Below are positions 24,631 to 33,463 of a DNA stretch of 34,067 nucleotides, one piece after another. Positions within the stretch are counted from its first letter, which is position 1, and each line of letters opens with the position of its first letter. Made by a program: the position numbers and the translations under genes. This DNA comes from Hallerella sp964397425 (GTDB taxonomy: Bacteria > Fibrobacterota > Fibrobacteria > Fibrobacterales > Fibrobacteraceae). The notes under the pieces are model-generated. The model searched no databases. It was not told the origin of the DNA and was given only the letters and a program-made list of their open reading frames with translations. The stretch is from NCBI GenBank assembly GCA_964397425.1, contig CAYNID010000015.1, positions 1 through 34,067 on the forward strand, written 5' to 3'.

Positions 24631-25461
24631 TCAGTTTCCGCTTTGTGTAAAATTCCGGTGGTAATTCCAGGTCCAGTCCGAAGGATGTTCTTGAATCCAA
24701 CGGGAGACTTCTGCGGCGATGGAGGCCACCGTTTTTTCCTGGGGGGATTTCGGGGAATAATACGATTCAAATTGGACGAGATGCCCACGCTCTGTGCGGA
24801 AGGTGCGGAAGGTGACGATTCCTGCGCCCATGGCCATCGCTTTGAGGGGAAGTCGCAAAAAAAGTTCGGCAGGTTTTCCCAAAAGTTGAACCGGGTTTCC
24901 GCGCCCCTCTGTCGCCTGGTCGACGAGCATCGCCAAAACGCCGCGGTTTTGTAAAAATTCTCGGAGCGTGTGCGCCACGGTGTTCGTTTCGCGTTCTTTT
25001 AAACCGGGTGCCTGGCGAATTTCGTGCAGCAATTCGGTTAAACTGCTGTCGGCGAAACTGTGCGTAAAAAGGTAAACGTGATCGGAGTAACGGGTGAGTA
25101 TGCGGTGCAAAATTTCAAAAGCGCCTTGATGCACGCTGATGGCGACAATGGGAATTCCATTTTTTAAGGGCTCGCGGATGACTTCTTCGTTTTGGAATTG
25201 CACACAGCGGATGGTTTTAGGAATTTTGCACAGATAGCGGAGGCTGTCGAGATAATTTGTGTACAACGCCTTGAATACGGCGCGGGGATTTGTCTTTTCA
25301 TCCATTCCGGTCAAATGCAAAAGATTTTGCACGCGTCCCCAGGCGCGCTTTTTGTGCAAGAGCTTGTAAATCGGGCAGGCGAAGAAAAACAGGGCTTCTT
25401 CTGCGCATTTGGGCTGATGTGTCAAAAGCCAAAGAATTACTTTATACGCAATCCGTTTCAT
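24631..25461 (-). CDS. LpxL/HtrB-like lysophospholipid acyltransferase
   Basis: This 276-residue protein of the lipid A acyltransferase family transfers a secondary acyl chain to lipid A or a similar lipid at the inner membrane. The catalytic H-x4-E motif is HQGAFE at 111-116, within IVAISVHQGAFEILHRIL. Other family segments are LAMLVDQATEGRGNPVQLLG and a C-terminal WIQEHPSDWTWNYHRNF, matching the usual P-x-Q-W-x-W-x-H-R-R-F. A hydrophobic N-terminus fits membrane association. I chose the ATG at 25461 over a TTG at 25491 that would overlap the upstream gene; neither has a ribosome-binding site. It is last in the run with mraY and the pyrophosphorylase. Confidence 0.83.
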   Translation of the reverse strand: MKRIAYKVILWLLTHQPKCAEEALFFFACPIYKLLHKKRAWGRVQNLLHLTGMDEKTNPRAVFKALYTNYLDSLRYLCKIPKTIRCVQFQNEEVIREPLKNGIPIVAISVHQGAFEILHRILTRYSDHVYLFTHSFADSSLTELLHEIRQAPGLKERETNTVAHTLREFLQNRGVLAMLVDQATEGRGNPVQLLGKPAELFLRLPLKAMAMGAGIVTFRTFRTERGHLVQFESYYSPKSPQEKTVASIAAEVSRWIQEHPSDWTWNYHRNFTQSGN

Positions 25462-25474
25462 TTGTATGAAACTT

Positions 25475-26710
25475 TTAGGCTTTGAATTCAAAGATGCCGC
25501 GTCCCAACTCCCTGTCGAAAACTTCTTGGGAAAGGTTTTCTCCGGCGTAGGTCAGCCTGGGCGAAATTTCGTAAAGTGTATCCGGCTTCACGTTAACCTT
25601 GGCGCGTTCGAGGTAATATCGGTGCAGGGAGCCGAGCATTTTCCGCGCCGATTCTGGCGAGTCGTTACCTGCGGCGTTCTTGACCGGAGCGAACTCGTCG
25701 TCGCGTTCGATTCCGTAGGGCAAAAAGTTTCCAATCAGCGGAAAGGCGTCAAAAAGGAATTGTTCGAATTTCCAGCAGTTGTCGATTCCGGCAATCCGCT
25801 TCCGCGCAACGTGCCAGGGCAAATCTTTGCTTGCTATCTGGCGGAGGGCATCCGTGCGGAACACATACATTCCCGTGTTGCCGCCGTCGTATTCTAACGA
25901 GCCGTCGGGGAGGGTTTTGTCTCGGAGCGATTCGGGCAAATCCGAATATTCGATCACGGTTGGTTTGGAATCGCGGTAGGCGAATATGCCGACTTTTTCG
26001 TTCGCGCCGTTTTTGTGGACGAGCTTCGCAGCGAATTGGGCTCTTCCATTTGACGCCAGCGCCCCGATGAATGTGGGATCGCACATTTTGACCAGGGCGT
26101 TGTCGATATTGCATAAAAAAACGAACCGGACTTTTTTTTCAAGAATCCAGGCGAGAGAACCGCTCGATGCCAGCGCGCGGAAACAGCCTCCGTTGCCGTC
26201 CGGGGCAATGACTGCTTCGCCGTTTTCATCTAAAAGCGGAGAACCGTCCGGCTTGAGTGCGGGGAGCATTCCCTGGTCGAAAAAACGGATGTAGTCGCGG
26301 TTGTATCCGAAGAAAGAATGGTCTTCGAAATGGGAGACTGTCGCTTGGCGGTTTTGCGGCGAAGTCATGATGAGCCAGGGAATCGGCTTTCCCGCTTTGG
26401 CGCCGAGATTCATCAGGCGGCGGGCTTGTAAGCGGAAGAGCGTCGCGTGGCTGGGAAGTCCAAAATCGAACGCGCCTTTAGGACCGTCGAATCCCAGACG
26501 GGAGCCTTGACCGCCCGCAAGCGTGAATGCGGCGACTGCACCCTGACGGAGAAGCAGGTTGCCGGTTTCTGCCCACATTTCACGGCGCAAATCCTCTTCT
26601 GCCAAATGGAATGGCATGGGGGAAATCTTGATGTCCGCATCGTCCGCGGGGCGCACGTTTAAAAATTGAGCGTGAAGCTTTTTGACCAGGGAATAATCGA
26701 CTGTAGGCAT
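25475..26710 (-). CDS. UDPGP-family nucleotidyltransferase (UDP-HexNAc pyrophosphorylase-like)
   Basis: This 411-residue enzyme belongs to the eukaryote-like UDPGP family (AGX1/QRI1 group), which joins UTP and a sugar 1-phosphate to form UDP-sugar. The nucleotide-binding loop is LAGGQGSRLGFDGPKGAFDFG, starting at 64, with Lys78. Further motifs are IMTSPQNRQATVSHFEDHSFFG, FFDQGMLPALKPDGSPLL, and the metal-binding aspartate in FVFLCNIDNALVKMCDP. The C-terminal part resembles that of UDP-N-acetylhexosamine pyrophosphorylase. The ATG at 26710 overlaps the mraY stop by one base (TAATG), so the two are coupled. The product is likely UDP-GlcNAc, the precursor of peptidoglycan and lipid A, which suits its neighbours, but UDP-glucose cannot be excluded. 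Confidence 0.85.
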   Translation of the reverse strand: MPTVDYSLVKKLHAQFLNVRPADDADIKISPMPFHLAEEDLRREMWAETGNLLLRQGAVAAFTLAGGQGSRLGFDGPKGAFDFGLPSHATLFRLQARRLMNLGAKAGKPIPWLIMTSPQNRQATVSHFEDHSFFGYNRDYIRFFDQGMLPALKPDGSPLLDENGEAVIAPDGNGGCFRALASSGSLAWILEKKVRFVFLCNIDNALVKMCDPTFIGALASNGRAQFAAKLVHKNGANEKVGIFAYRDSKPTVIEYSDLPESLRDKTLPDGSLEYDGGNTGMYVFRTDALRQIASKDLPWHVARKRIAGIDNCWKFEQFLFDAFPLIGNFLPYGIERDDEFAPVKNAAGNDSPESARKMLGSLHRYYLERAKVNVKPDTLYEISPRLTYAGENLSQEVFDRELGRGIFEFKA

Positions 26711-27858
26711 TAGCGGATTCCGAAGAAAATGACAAAGCTGACAATCAGGGCGAAGACGCTCACCAGGTGCATCCGCCACACGATTTTAGAATTCATCAAT
26801 GGTTTGGAAGAAAATTTGCCTTCCCATTTTTTTTGAAAATGGTGGTGCAGCGGCGCGCACAAGAACAATCTCCGCCCTTGTCCGGTCGCCTTTTTCGTTG
26901 CCTTAAACCAAGAAATCTGGAAGAGTACCGAACAGGCTTCGGCGATAATGATGATGCAGACAATCGGGAGGAAAAGTCCGGCCTGGACCAAGATGAACAT
27001 GATGCCGATGGCGGCTCCGAATCCGACAGAACCCGCGTCTCCCATGTAAATTTCTGCCGGGGGACTGTTGAACCACAAGTAAGCGAGAAGGGCTCCGGCG
27101 ATGGATGTCGCTAGCGGGAAAAGTTCATCGCACCCCGGAAGAAACGGCATGTTGAGGTAGTTGCTGAAAATGAAGTTTCCACAAACGTAAGCGACTACGC
27201 CGACAAAGACCATGCTGGTGAGGATGGGGACGGAGACCAGGCTGTCTAACCCATCTGTAAAGTTGGTGCCGTTGGCCGTCGCCGCGATGACAAAAGTCAT
27301 GAAGCCGATAAAAGCCCAGTTGGGCAGGTAAATTTGGAAAACATCGACAGGGACGAATGGAACGGTCAAATTGCCGCGCAAATCCGGGATGAATTTGTAG
27401 CAGAAAATGGCGATGACAAGACTGAAGAGGAAATAAAGTCCAAGGCGCACGGAACTGGAAATGCCGTCGGCCTTTTCCATGTAGGCGGCGGCTTTCGCCT
27501 TTCCTTTGGCTATCAGACGTTTGGTTTTGACTTTCGTCATGTCGTCGATTGCGCCTACGGTGCTGAACGCTGCCAAGACAAGAAGCGTAGAAACCGTGTA
27601 GCCGTTGAGTTTGCATGTGATGAGCGAGACGATGATGACGACAACGACAAGCAAGAGTCCGCCCATAATGGGGGGAGCTTTTACCTGGGAGCCTTGGTCG
27701 AAATCCGAAGTCGCGTCCGATTTTTGCAAAAACCGGATATACGACGGCATTGTCGAAAGGACGAGGACGATGGAAAGCATTGCCGCAAGCCCCGCGCGGA
27801 ACAGGCGGCTGTCAAAAAGGGAAATGTCGGTCAGGTGATATATCCATTCGCACAGCAT
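26710..27858 (-). CDS. mraY: Phospho-N-acetylmuramoyl-pentapeptide-transferase
   Basis: This 382-residue integral membrane enzyme transfers phospho-MurNAc-pentapeptide from UDP to undecaprenyl phosphate, forming lipid I on the cytoplasmic face. Family motifs are GAIDDMTKVKTKR (the DD pair), NFTDGLDSLVSVP, EIYMGDAGSVGFGAAIG and the histidine motif APLHHHFQKKW. About ten hydrophobic segments are visible. The start ATG at 27858 lacks a clear ribosome-binding site. It sits outside any mur/fts cluster in this window and instead precedes a UDP-sugar pyrophosphorylase and an acyltransferase. Confidence 0.96.
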   Translation of the reverse strand: MLCEWIYHLTDISLFDSRLFRAGLAAMLSIVLVLSTMPSYIRFLQKSDATSDFDQGSQVKAPPIMGGLLLVVVVIIVSLITCKLNGYTVSTLLVLAAFSTVGAIDDMTKVKTKRLIAKGKAKAAAYMEKADGISSSVRLGLYFLFSLVIAIFCYKFIPDLRGNLTVPFVPVDVFQIYLPNWAFIGFMTFVIAATANGTNFTDGLDSLVSVPILTSMVFVGVVAYVCGNFIFSNYLNMPFLPGCDELFPLATSIAGALLAYLWFNSPPAEIYMGDAGSVGFGAAIGIMFILVQAGLFLPIVCIIIIAEACSVLFQISWFKATKKATGQGRRLFLCAPLHHHFQKKWEGKFSSKPLMNSKIVWRMHLVSVFALIVSFVIFFGIR

Positions 27859-27859
27859 G

Positions 27860-27884
27860 GGGCAAATTTAAAAAGATTTGTCCC
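27860..27884 (-). promoter_or_regulatory. Bulged hairpin directly upstream of mraY
   Basis: The 38-base gap between sufB and mraY contains GGGCAAAT (27860-27867) and ATTTGTCCC (27876-27884), which pair except for one bulged base and enclose a short A-rich loop. On the mRNA it ends one base before the mraY ATG and replaces a ribosome-binding site. It may affect mraY translation or end some sufB transcripts. There is no trailing T-run of a normal terminator. Confidence 0.35.
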
Positions 27885-27896
27885 GGTTGTCGGAAT

Positions 27897-29324
27897 TTAA
27901 CCGACGCTGTGTTCCAACTTGAGCGTCAAAAGCTGGCGCGCCTCAGTCGCAAATTCTCCGGGGAGTTCTTTGAAAACGTCTTTGCAGAATCCGCCGACAA
28001 GGGCTTGGATGGCGTCTTCGCGGCGGATGCCCCTGCTTTCGAAGTAGAAAAGCTGGTCTTCGCTGATGCGGCTGGTCGAAGCCTCGTGTTCTGTGGAAGA
28101 AGTCGGGTTCGCGACGCTGATGTAAGGGAACGTGTGCGCCGCGCTTTTTTGCCCGACCAACATGTTGTCGCATTCCGTGTAATTGCGGGAATATGCGGCG
28201 TTCTTGTGAATGTCGACGAGTCCGCGGTAAGCATTGGAGCTTTCGTCCGCGCTGATTCCCTTGCTGATGATGGTGCTTCTGGTGTTTTTGCCGAGATGGA
28301 TCATTTTTGTCCCGGTGTCGGCCTGCATTTTTCCATTGGTCAGCGCAACGGAGTAAAATTCGCAGCGGGAATCGTCCCCTTGCAAAATGCAACCCGGATA
28401 TTTCCAGGTGATGGCGGAACCCGTTTCGACTTGGGTCCAGCTGATGTGGGAATTTTTACCGGCGCATTTTCCCCGTTTGGTCACGAAGTTGTAAACGCCG
28501 CCTTTTCCTGTTTCCCGGTCTCCGGCGTACCAGTTTTGAACGGTGCTGTATTTGATGTCCGCATTTTCCAAGGCGACAAGCTCGACGACCGCGGAATGCA
28601 ACTGGTTGCTGGAAAATTCAGGCGCCGTGCATCCTTCCAGATAACTCACGCGGGAATCCGTGTCGGCGATAATCAAAGTCCGTTCAAATTGTCCCGCTTC
28701 CTTGTTGTTGATGCGGAAATAAGTCGAAAGGTCGATGGGGCATTTGACTCCGGGCGGAATATAAACGAAACTGCCATCGCCGAAAACGGCGCTGTTCAAT
28801 GCGGCGAAATAATTGTCGCCGGGCGGGACCACGCTTCCCATGTACCGTTCAATCAGTTCCGGGTATTCTTGAATGGCGTCAGAAATGGAACAGAAGATGA
28901 TGCCCATTTCCAAGAGCTTCTTTTTGTGGCTGGTGTAAATGCTCACGCTGTCGAACACAGCGTCTACGGCGACTCCCGCCAAGCGTTTTTGTTCGTCAAG
29001 GGGAATGCCCAGCTTGTCGAAAGTTTCCAAAAGCTCCGGGTCGACATCCTCGATGGAGTCGTAGGCCTTTTTTGTTTTCGGAGCGGAATAATAAACGATG
29101 TCCTGCAGATCGACTGGGGGGAATTGCAGTTCCCCCCAACGCGGCTCTTCCATTTTCAGCAATTTTTCGTAAGCGTCCAAACGGAACTTGAGCATGAACT
29201 CCGGTTCTTTCCGGATTTTAGAGGCGCGCCGGATGATGTCTTCGTTTAATCCCTTTTCGAAAGAATCGTTTTCTATCGGTGTGACAAATCCGTACTTGTA
29301 AGGCTCTCGGTAAGCGTCGCCCAT
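27897..29324 (-). CDS. sufB: Fe-S cluster assembly scaffold SufB
   Basis: This 475-residue SufB protein is the core scaffold of the SUF Fe-S assembly machinery in the cytoplasm, normally in a complex with SufC and SufD. Typical segments are YKYGFVTPIENDSFEKGL, WGELQFPPVDLQDIVYYSAP, VFGDGSFVYIPPGVKCPIDL and the C-terminal GFCKDVFKELPGEFATEA and LEHSVG. Residues equivalent to the E. coli cluster-site residues Cys405, His433 and Glu434 are conserved as Cys385, His413 and Glu414. The ATG lies two bases after the stop of the NifU-like gene. No sufC, sufD or sufS occurs in the window, so its partners must be encoded elsewhere. Confidence 0.96.
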   Translation of the reverse strand: MGDAYREPYKYGFVTPIENDSFEKGLNEDIIRRASKIRKEPEFMLKFRLDAYEKLLKMEEPRWGELQFPPVDLQDIVYYSAPKTKKAYDSIEDVDPELLETFDKLGIPLDEQKRLAGVAVDAVFDSVSIYTSHKKKLLEMGIIFCSISDAIQEYPELIERYMGSVVPPGDNYFAALNSAVFGDGSFVYIPPGVKCPIDLSTYFRINNKEAGQFERTLIIADTDSRVSYLEGCTAPEFSSNQLHSAVVELVALENADIKYSTVQNWYAGDRETGKGGVYNFVTKRGKCAGKNSHISWTQVETGSAITWKYPGCILQGDDSRCEFYSVALTNGKMQADTGTKMIHLGKNTRSTIISKGISADESSNAYRGLVDIHKNAAYSRNYTECDNMLVGQKSAAHTFPYISVANPTSSTEHEASTSRISEDQLFYFESRGIRREDAIQALVGGFCKDVFKELPGEFATEARQLLTLKLEHSVG

Positions 29325-29326
29325 GG

Positions 29327-30145
29327 TCAGTTCTCCGGAGTGTTTGGAATTTCGGGCGTTTCCGCATCGCCGAATTCGCCGTAGCCGGCGGGAAACGCGT
29401 TTTCTGGAATGACGTTCAAATTGTAGTAGACGTTGTCGCGCAATTGGTCTTCGATGTAAAAAAGCGTGCCGCCGCTTGCCGCGGAGCAGCCGTTGCAGGC
29501 TCCCTGGAATCGGATTTGGACATGGGTGTCGTCGAGCATTCCCACGATTTCCAAGTCGCCGCCGTCATTTTGCAACGCCGCCCGTACGTTCAGGTGCAAG
29601 CAATCGGCGATGCGCCGCAGACGCTCTTCGGTGGAAAGAGAGGCCCATTCCTTGTCGGCTTCGGCCCGGCCTTCGACAGTCTGGGTCCTGTATTTGACTT
29701 TTTCCATGGTCGCCCGGGCTGCCAGCGCCACGGCCTTCTTTTCGGGGTAGGAATCGACTAGCTTTCGGATGAGTTTCGCCAAGCTTTGCAATTCTGTCGC
29801 CGCCAACGGGAACGCCGGCTTTTCCGGGTCATCGCGAAGTTGCTTTTCGAGTGTGTGGACGTTGGTCTTTTCCAAATATTCGACAGCCTTTCCTTGCAAA
29901 CGGTCGCAAAGGACATCGGCGAGGGCGGTAAAGATGGGACCGCCGTAAGTGAAGAAGCGGGTTTCCACGATCTGGTCTTTTTCCGGATCCACCGTGATGT
30001 AGATTTTAAGGCTTTCTTCTTTGCCGTCAATCAACGCTAATCCGCGTTCATCGGCTTCGACTTGAAAAATGGCTCCGCGGTATTTGGGGGCGCGGGCAAT
30101 CGCCTTGACTTTTTCGGAAACGTAAGATTCGGGAATATCGCTCAT
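29327..30145 (-). CDS. NifU-like protein: cysteine-free IscU-like domain plus NifU C-terminal domain
   Basis: This 272-residue protein has two parts. Residues about 10-135 resemble the IscU/SufU scaffold fold (GAIFQVEADERGLALIDG, YITVDPEKDQIVETRFFTYGG, LQGKAVEYLE), but the three ligand cysteines are absent; the usual YGCGSAIAS loop reads TYGGPIFTALA. Residues about 172-242 form a NifU C-terminal (Nfu) domain with LHLNVRAALQNDGGDLEIVG and an intact CNGC at 217-220, which can hold a cluster in a dimer. A role as an Nfu-type carrier for clusters made by SufBCD is likely. It is the first gene of a minus-strand run and is coupled to sufB by a 2-base gap. Confidence 0.82.
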   Translation of the reverse strand: MSDIPESYVSEKVKAIARAPKYRGAIFQVEADERGLALIDGKEESLKIYITVDPEKDQIVETRFFTYGGPIFTALADVLCDRLQGKAVEYLEKTNVHTLEKQLRDDPEKPAFPLAATELQSLAKLIRKLVDSYPEKKAVALAARATMEKVKYRTQTVEGRAEADKEWASLSTEERLRRIADCLHLNVRAALQNDGGDLEIVGMLDDTHVQIRFQGACNGCSAASGGTLFYIEDQLRDNVYYNLNVIPENAFPAGYGEFGDAETPEIPNTPEN

Positions 30146-30198
30146 AGTAGCGTAAAATTAGTAAATTCCCAATCGGAAATCGTTCATGGAGTCTAAAG

Positions 30199-31065
30199 AT
30201 GCAAAATCCTAGTGAAAGGCTTGGGCTTGTTCTCGAAGGCGGCGGAATGCGCGGCGTTTATACGGCGGGAGTCATCGACTTTCTGCTCGAACAGAATTTC
30301 TTTGTCGATGGAGTCGTCGGGGTGAGCGCCGGGGCCGTGCAGGCGGTGAACTACGTTTCGAGACAAGAAAAACGGGGGTTCCGCGTGATAGCGACTTATG
30401 CAAACGATAAACGCTACATGGGGCTGAAATCGCTCTTGCTTACGGGGGATCTCTTCAACCGGAAATTTTGCTACGAACGGATTCCAAACGAGCTGGATCC
30501 TTTTGATTACGCGACATTCCGGGAATCCCCGGTGAAGTGCTTCGCGACGGTGACCAACGTGATGACGGGCGAAGCCGAAAACCTTTCCTTGCGGGATTTG
30601 GATGGAAGCGACATGGATAAGCTCCGGGCTTCGGGGTCTTTGCCGCTGGTGTCGAACCTGGTGAATATCGACGGCATCCCGCATTTAGACGGGGGAATCG
30701 CCGACAGCATCCCTTACAAAGCTTTTATGCGGATGGGATACCGAAAGTGCATCGTCGTTTTGACGCGGGCGAAAGGATACCGCAAAAAGCCTAACCGCTT
30801 AATGCCCCTCATCCGTTTAAAATACAGGCGTTATCCAAAATTCGTCGAAGCTTGCGCGAACCGTTACCTTATGTACAATCAAACTCTGGACGATTTGGAA
30901 GCCGCAGAAAAACGCGGCGACGTGTTTGTCATTCGCCCGGAGCGTTCCGTCGAAGTAGCGCGCCTCGAAAAAAATACGGAAAAATTGAACGCCTTCTACG
31001 AAGAGGGTTACGCGGAGACCGCGGCCCGCTTCGAAGCGTTGAAGGAATTCATCGGCAAGCTGTGA
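30199..31065 (+). CDS. Patatin-like phospholipase, YjjU type
   Basis: This 288-residue putative lipid acyl hydrolase carries the patatin Ser-Asp dyad. The oxyanion loop GGGMRG lies at 14-19, the nucleophile motif GVSAG at 41-45 (Ser43) and the aspartate motif DGG at 164-166. The start LGLVLEGGGMRGVYTAGVID and the segment DGGIADSIPYKAFMRMG resemble E. coli YjjU. It has no signal peptide, so cytoplasmic or membrane-peripheral action is expected. The lipid substrate is unknown. It is divergent from the NifU-like gene, and its stop codon abuts that of aconitase (TGA and TCA form TGATCA). Confidence 0.87.
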   Translation: MQNPSERLGLVLEGGGMRGVYTAGVIDFLLEQNFFVDGVVGVSAGAVQAVNYVSRQEKRGFRVIATYANDKRYMGLKSLLLTGDLFNRKFCYERIPNELDPFDYATFRESPVKCFATVTNVMTGEAENLSLRDLDGSDMDKLRASGSLPLVSNLVNIDGIPHLDGGIADSIPYKAFMRMGYRKCIVVLTRAKGYRKKPNRLMPLIRLKYRRYPKFVEACANRYLMYNQTLDDLEAAEKRGDVFVIRPERSVEVARLEKNTEKLNAFYEEGYAETAARFEALKEFIGKL

Positions 31066-33324
31066 TCACCTGTCGGCGCGGATCTTGTTCAACGCGCTGC
31101 CGGCTTTGAACCATTCCCATTGCTGGGCGTTGTAAGTCTGGTTCAACAGCGCATTTTCTTCTGAACCATCGGCGTGGTGCATGACCAAGGTGAATTGGCG
31201 GCCCGGTGTGAATTCCGAAAGTCCGAGGATGTCGAAACGGTCCCCTTCGCGAACCTTTTCGTAATCGGCGGGGTTTGCGAAGGTGAGGGCCAACATCCCT
31301 TGCTTTTTCAAGTTTGTCTCGTGGATGCGGGCAAAACTTTTGACGATGACCGCCTTGACGCCCAAGAAGCGCGGCTCCATGGCGGCGTGTTCGCGGCTGG
31401 AACCTTCTCCGTAGTTTTCGTCGCCGATGACTATCGAGCCAAAACCTTCATCGCGGAACTTTTTCGCGAGCGCGGGGACTTCTTCGTATTTGCCGTCGGC
31501 ATCCTTGACCTGATTCGTTTGCCCGTTGAAGGCGTTGACGGCTCCGATGAGCATGTTGTTCGAAATGTTTTCCAGGTGCCCGCGGAATTTGAGCCAGGGG
31601 CCGGCCATGGAAATGTGGTCGGTGGTACACTTGCCTTTCGCTTTGATGAGGAGTGGCGTGGAGAAGATGTCTTTGCCATCCCACGGTTTGAACGGTTCCA
31701 GGAGCTGCAACCGCCTGGAGTTCGGGTCGATGGAAATCTGGATTTGGCTGCCGTCTTCGGCGGGCGCGACATATCCGGGGTCTTCGACGGCGAATCCGTT
31801 TTTGGGAAGCTCTTCTTTGGCGGGCGGATCGAGCTTCACCAGTTTCCCTTCACCGTTTACCAAAAAATCCTTTTCGGGATCAAACAGGAGCGAACCGGAA
31901 AGGGCGGCGACGACGGCCATGAGCGGACTTGCCACGAAAGCGTGCGTATTCGGATTGCCGTCCGCGCGTTTGGCGAAGTTGCGGTTGAAACTGTGGACGA
32001 TGGAATTCTTTTCTTTTTTCTCGGCGCCGAGCCTTGCCCACATGCCGATGCAGGGGCCGCAGGCGTTGGTCATGATGGTCGCCCCGAACTTTTTGAAAAG
32101 GTCGATGAAACCGTCGCGTTCGGCTGTATAACGGACCTGTTCGGAGCCCGGGTTGATGATGAGCGGGGCTTTGGGGGAAAGCCCTTTGGCGAGCGCCTGT
32201 TCGATGAGGGAAGCCACTTGGGAAAGATCTTCGTAGCTGGAATTCGTGCAGCTGCCGATGAGCGCCGCGCTCACTTTTTCCGTCGAGTCGAATTCTTTGA
32301 GCGATTCCCGCATTTCGCTGACGGGGTATCCGCGGTCCGGGCTGAACGGGCCGTTGTAGTAAGGCTTGAGGGTAGAAAGGTCAATTTCGATGACGCGATC
32401 GAAGAACTGTTCCGGGTGCTCTTCGACTTCCTTGTCCGCGGAAAGGTATTCCTTGATTTTGTTCGCTTCGTCGGCGACGGCTCCGCGGCCCGTGGCGCGG
32501 AGGTAACGCTCCATCGATTCGTCGTAACCGAACGTGCTGCAGGTCGCGCCGACTTCGGCGCCCATGTTCGCGATGCTCGCTTTTCCGGTAGCGGAAAGGC
32601 TCCGCGCGCCTTCTCCGAAATATTCGCAAATGGCGTTCGTTCCCCCTTTCACCGTGAGCATCCGGGCGACTTTCAAAATGACATCCTTGGGGCTGGCGAA
32701 GCCGGAAAGTTTTCCCTTCAGGTGGATGCCGATAAGCTTCGGATACTTCAATTCCCAGGGGAGTCCGACCATGGCGTCGACAGCGTCCGCGCCTCCGACT
32801 CCGATGGCGAGCATTCCCAAACCGCCGGCGTTCACCGTGTGGGAATCCGTTCCAATCATCATTCCCCCCGGGAATGCGTAGTTTTCAAGGACTACCTGAT
32901 GGATGATTCCCGCGCCGGGTTTCCAAAAGTCGATGCCGTATTTGGCGGCGACGGAAGAGAGGAAACCGTAGACTTCCTTGTTTTCTTCGAGGGCTTTGGG
33001 CAAATCTTCTTCTTTGCCGTTCCTCGCTGTAATCAAATGATCGCAATGGACCGAAGAGGGGAGTGCGACTTTGGATTTTCCCGCCGTCGTAAATTGGAGG
33101 AGGGCCATCTGGGCCGTGGCGTCTTGCATGGCGACGCGGTCCGGGTGGAATTCGGCAAAGGATTTTCCCCGTTCGTAAACCTGGGATTCGGCTCCGTCAA
33201 TCAGGTGGGAATAAAGGATTTTTTCTGCGAGCGTCAGCGGATGCCCCAGTAATTTTCGGGCGTTGTCGACGCGTTCGGGGATTCTTGCGTAGCGGGCTTT
33301 GATCATATCCAGATTGAAAAGCAT
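31066..33324 (-). CDS. Aconitate hydratase, mitochondrial type
   Basis: This 752-residue TCA-cycle enzyme interconverts citrate and isocitrate using a [4Fe-4S] cluster. The cluster ligands are Cys359 (GSCTNSSYED), Cys422 and Cys425 (ACGPCIGMW). Other family segments are IGTDSHTVNAGGLGMLAIGVGGADAVDAM (starting at 157) and the C-terminal swivel-domain GEGSSREHAAMEP. Length and sequence match the mitochondrial ACO2 class rather than the 890-residue AcnA or AcnB. The frame stays open upstream into the tRNA region, but ATG at 33324 has GAGG five bases before it and fits the family N-terminus. The gene is separated from the upstream tRNA by a terminator. Confidence 0.95.
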   Translation of the reverse strand: MLFNLDMIKARYARIPERVDNARKLLGHPLTLAEKILYSHLIDGAESQVYERGKSFAEFHPDRVAMQDATAQMALLQFTTAGKSKVALPSSVHCDHLITARNGKEEDLPKALEENKEVYGFLSSVAAKYGIDFWKPGAGIIHQVVLENYAFPGGMMIGTDSHTVNAGGLGMLAIGVGGADAVDAMVGLPWELKYPKLIGIHLKGKLSGFASPKDVILKVARMLTVKGGTNAICEYFGEGARSLSATGKASIANMGAEVGATCSTFGYDESMERYLRATGRGAVADEANKIKEYLSADKEVEEHPEQFFDRVIEIDLSTLKPYYNGPFSPDRGYPVSEMRESLKEFDSTEKVSAALIGSCTNSSYEDLSQVASLIEQALAKGLSPKAPLIINPGSEQVRYTAERDGFIDLFKKFGATIMTNACGPCIGMWARLGAEKKEKNSIVHSFNRNFAKRADGNPNTHAFVASPLMAVVAALSGSLLFDPEKDFLVNGEGKLVKLDPPAKEELPKNGFAVEDPGYVAPAEDGSQIQISIDPNSRRLQLLEPFKPWDGKDIFSTPLLIKAKGKCTTDHISMAGPWLKFRGHLENISNNMLIGAVNAFNGQTNQVKDADGKYEEVPALAKKFRDEGFGSIVIGDENYGEGSSREHAAMEPRFLGVKAVIVKSFARIHETNLKKQGMLALTFANPADYEKVREGDRFDILGLSEFTPGRQFTLVMHHADGSEENALLNQTYNAQQWEWFKAGSALNKIRADR

Positions 33325-33463
33325 AAATACCTCATAGACGTTTGGGGCAATTTCAGAAAAATCGGGAATATCCGGTATTGCCGCTGCCAATTTAAAAAAA
33401 TGCAAAAGGGTGGAATGCGCAAATGTTTTTTGCGCAGCCGGATTGCGGACTGGAGCCTGTATG

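Noticed and set aside
27750..29249. Long plus-strand frame opposite sufB and mraY
   Set aside because: It crosses two real minus-strand genes and their gap, with no family resemblance; it is a codon-bias shadow.
31060..31070. GTGATCAC palindrome at the patatin-aconitase junction
   Set aside because: It is only the two stop codons back to back (TGA and TCA); too short for a terminator.
31174..33252. Very long (692 codon) open frame opposite aconitase
   Set aside because: It is a mirror frame of a confidently identified gene. The translation is low in recognisable motifs and no RBS or promoter supports it.
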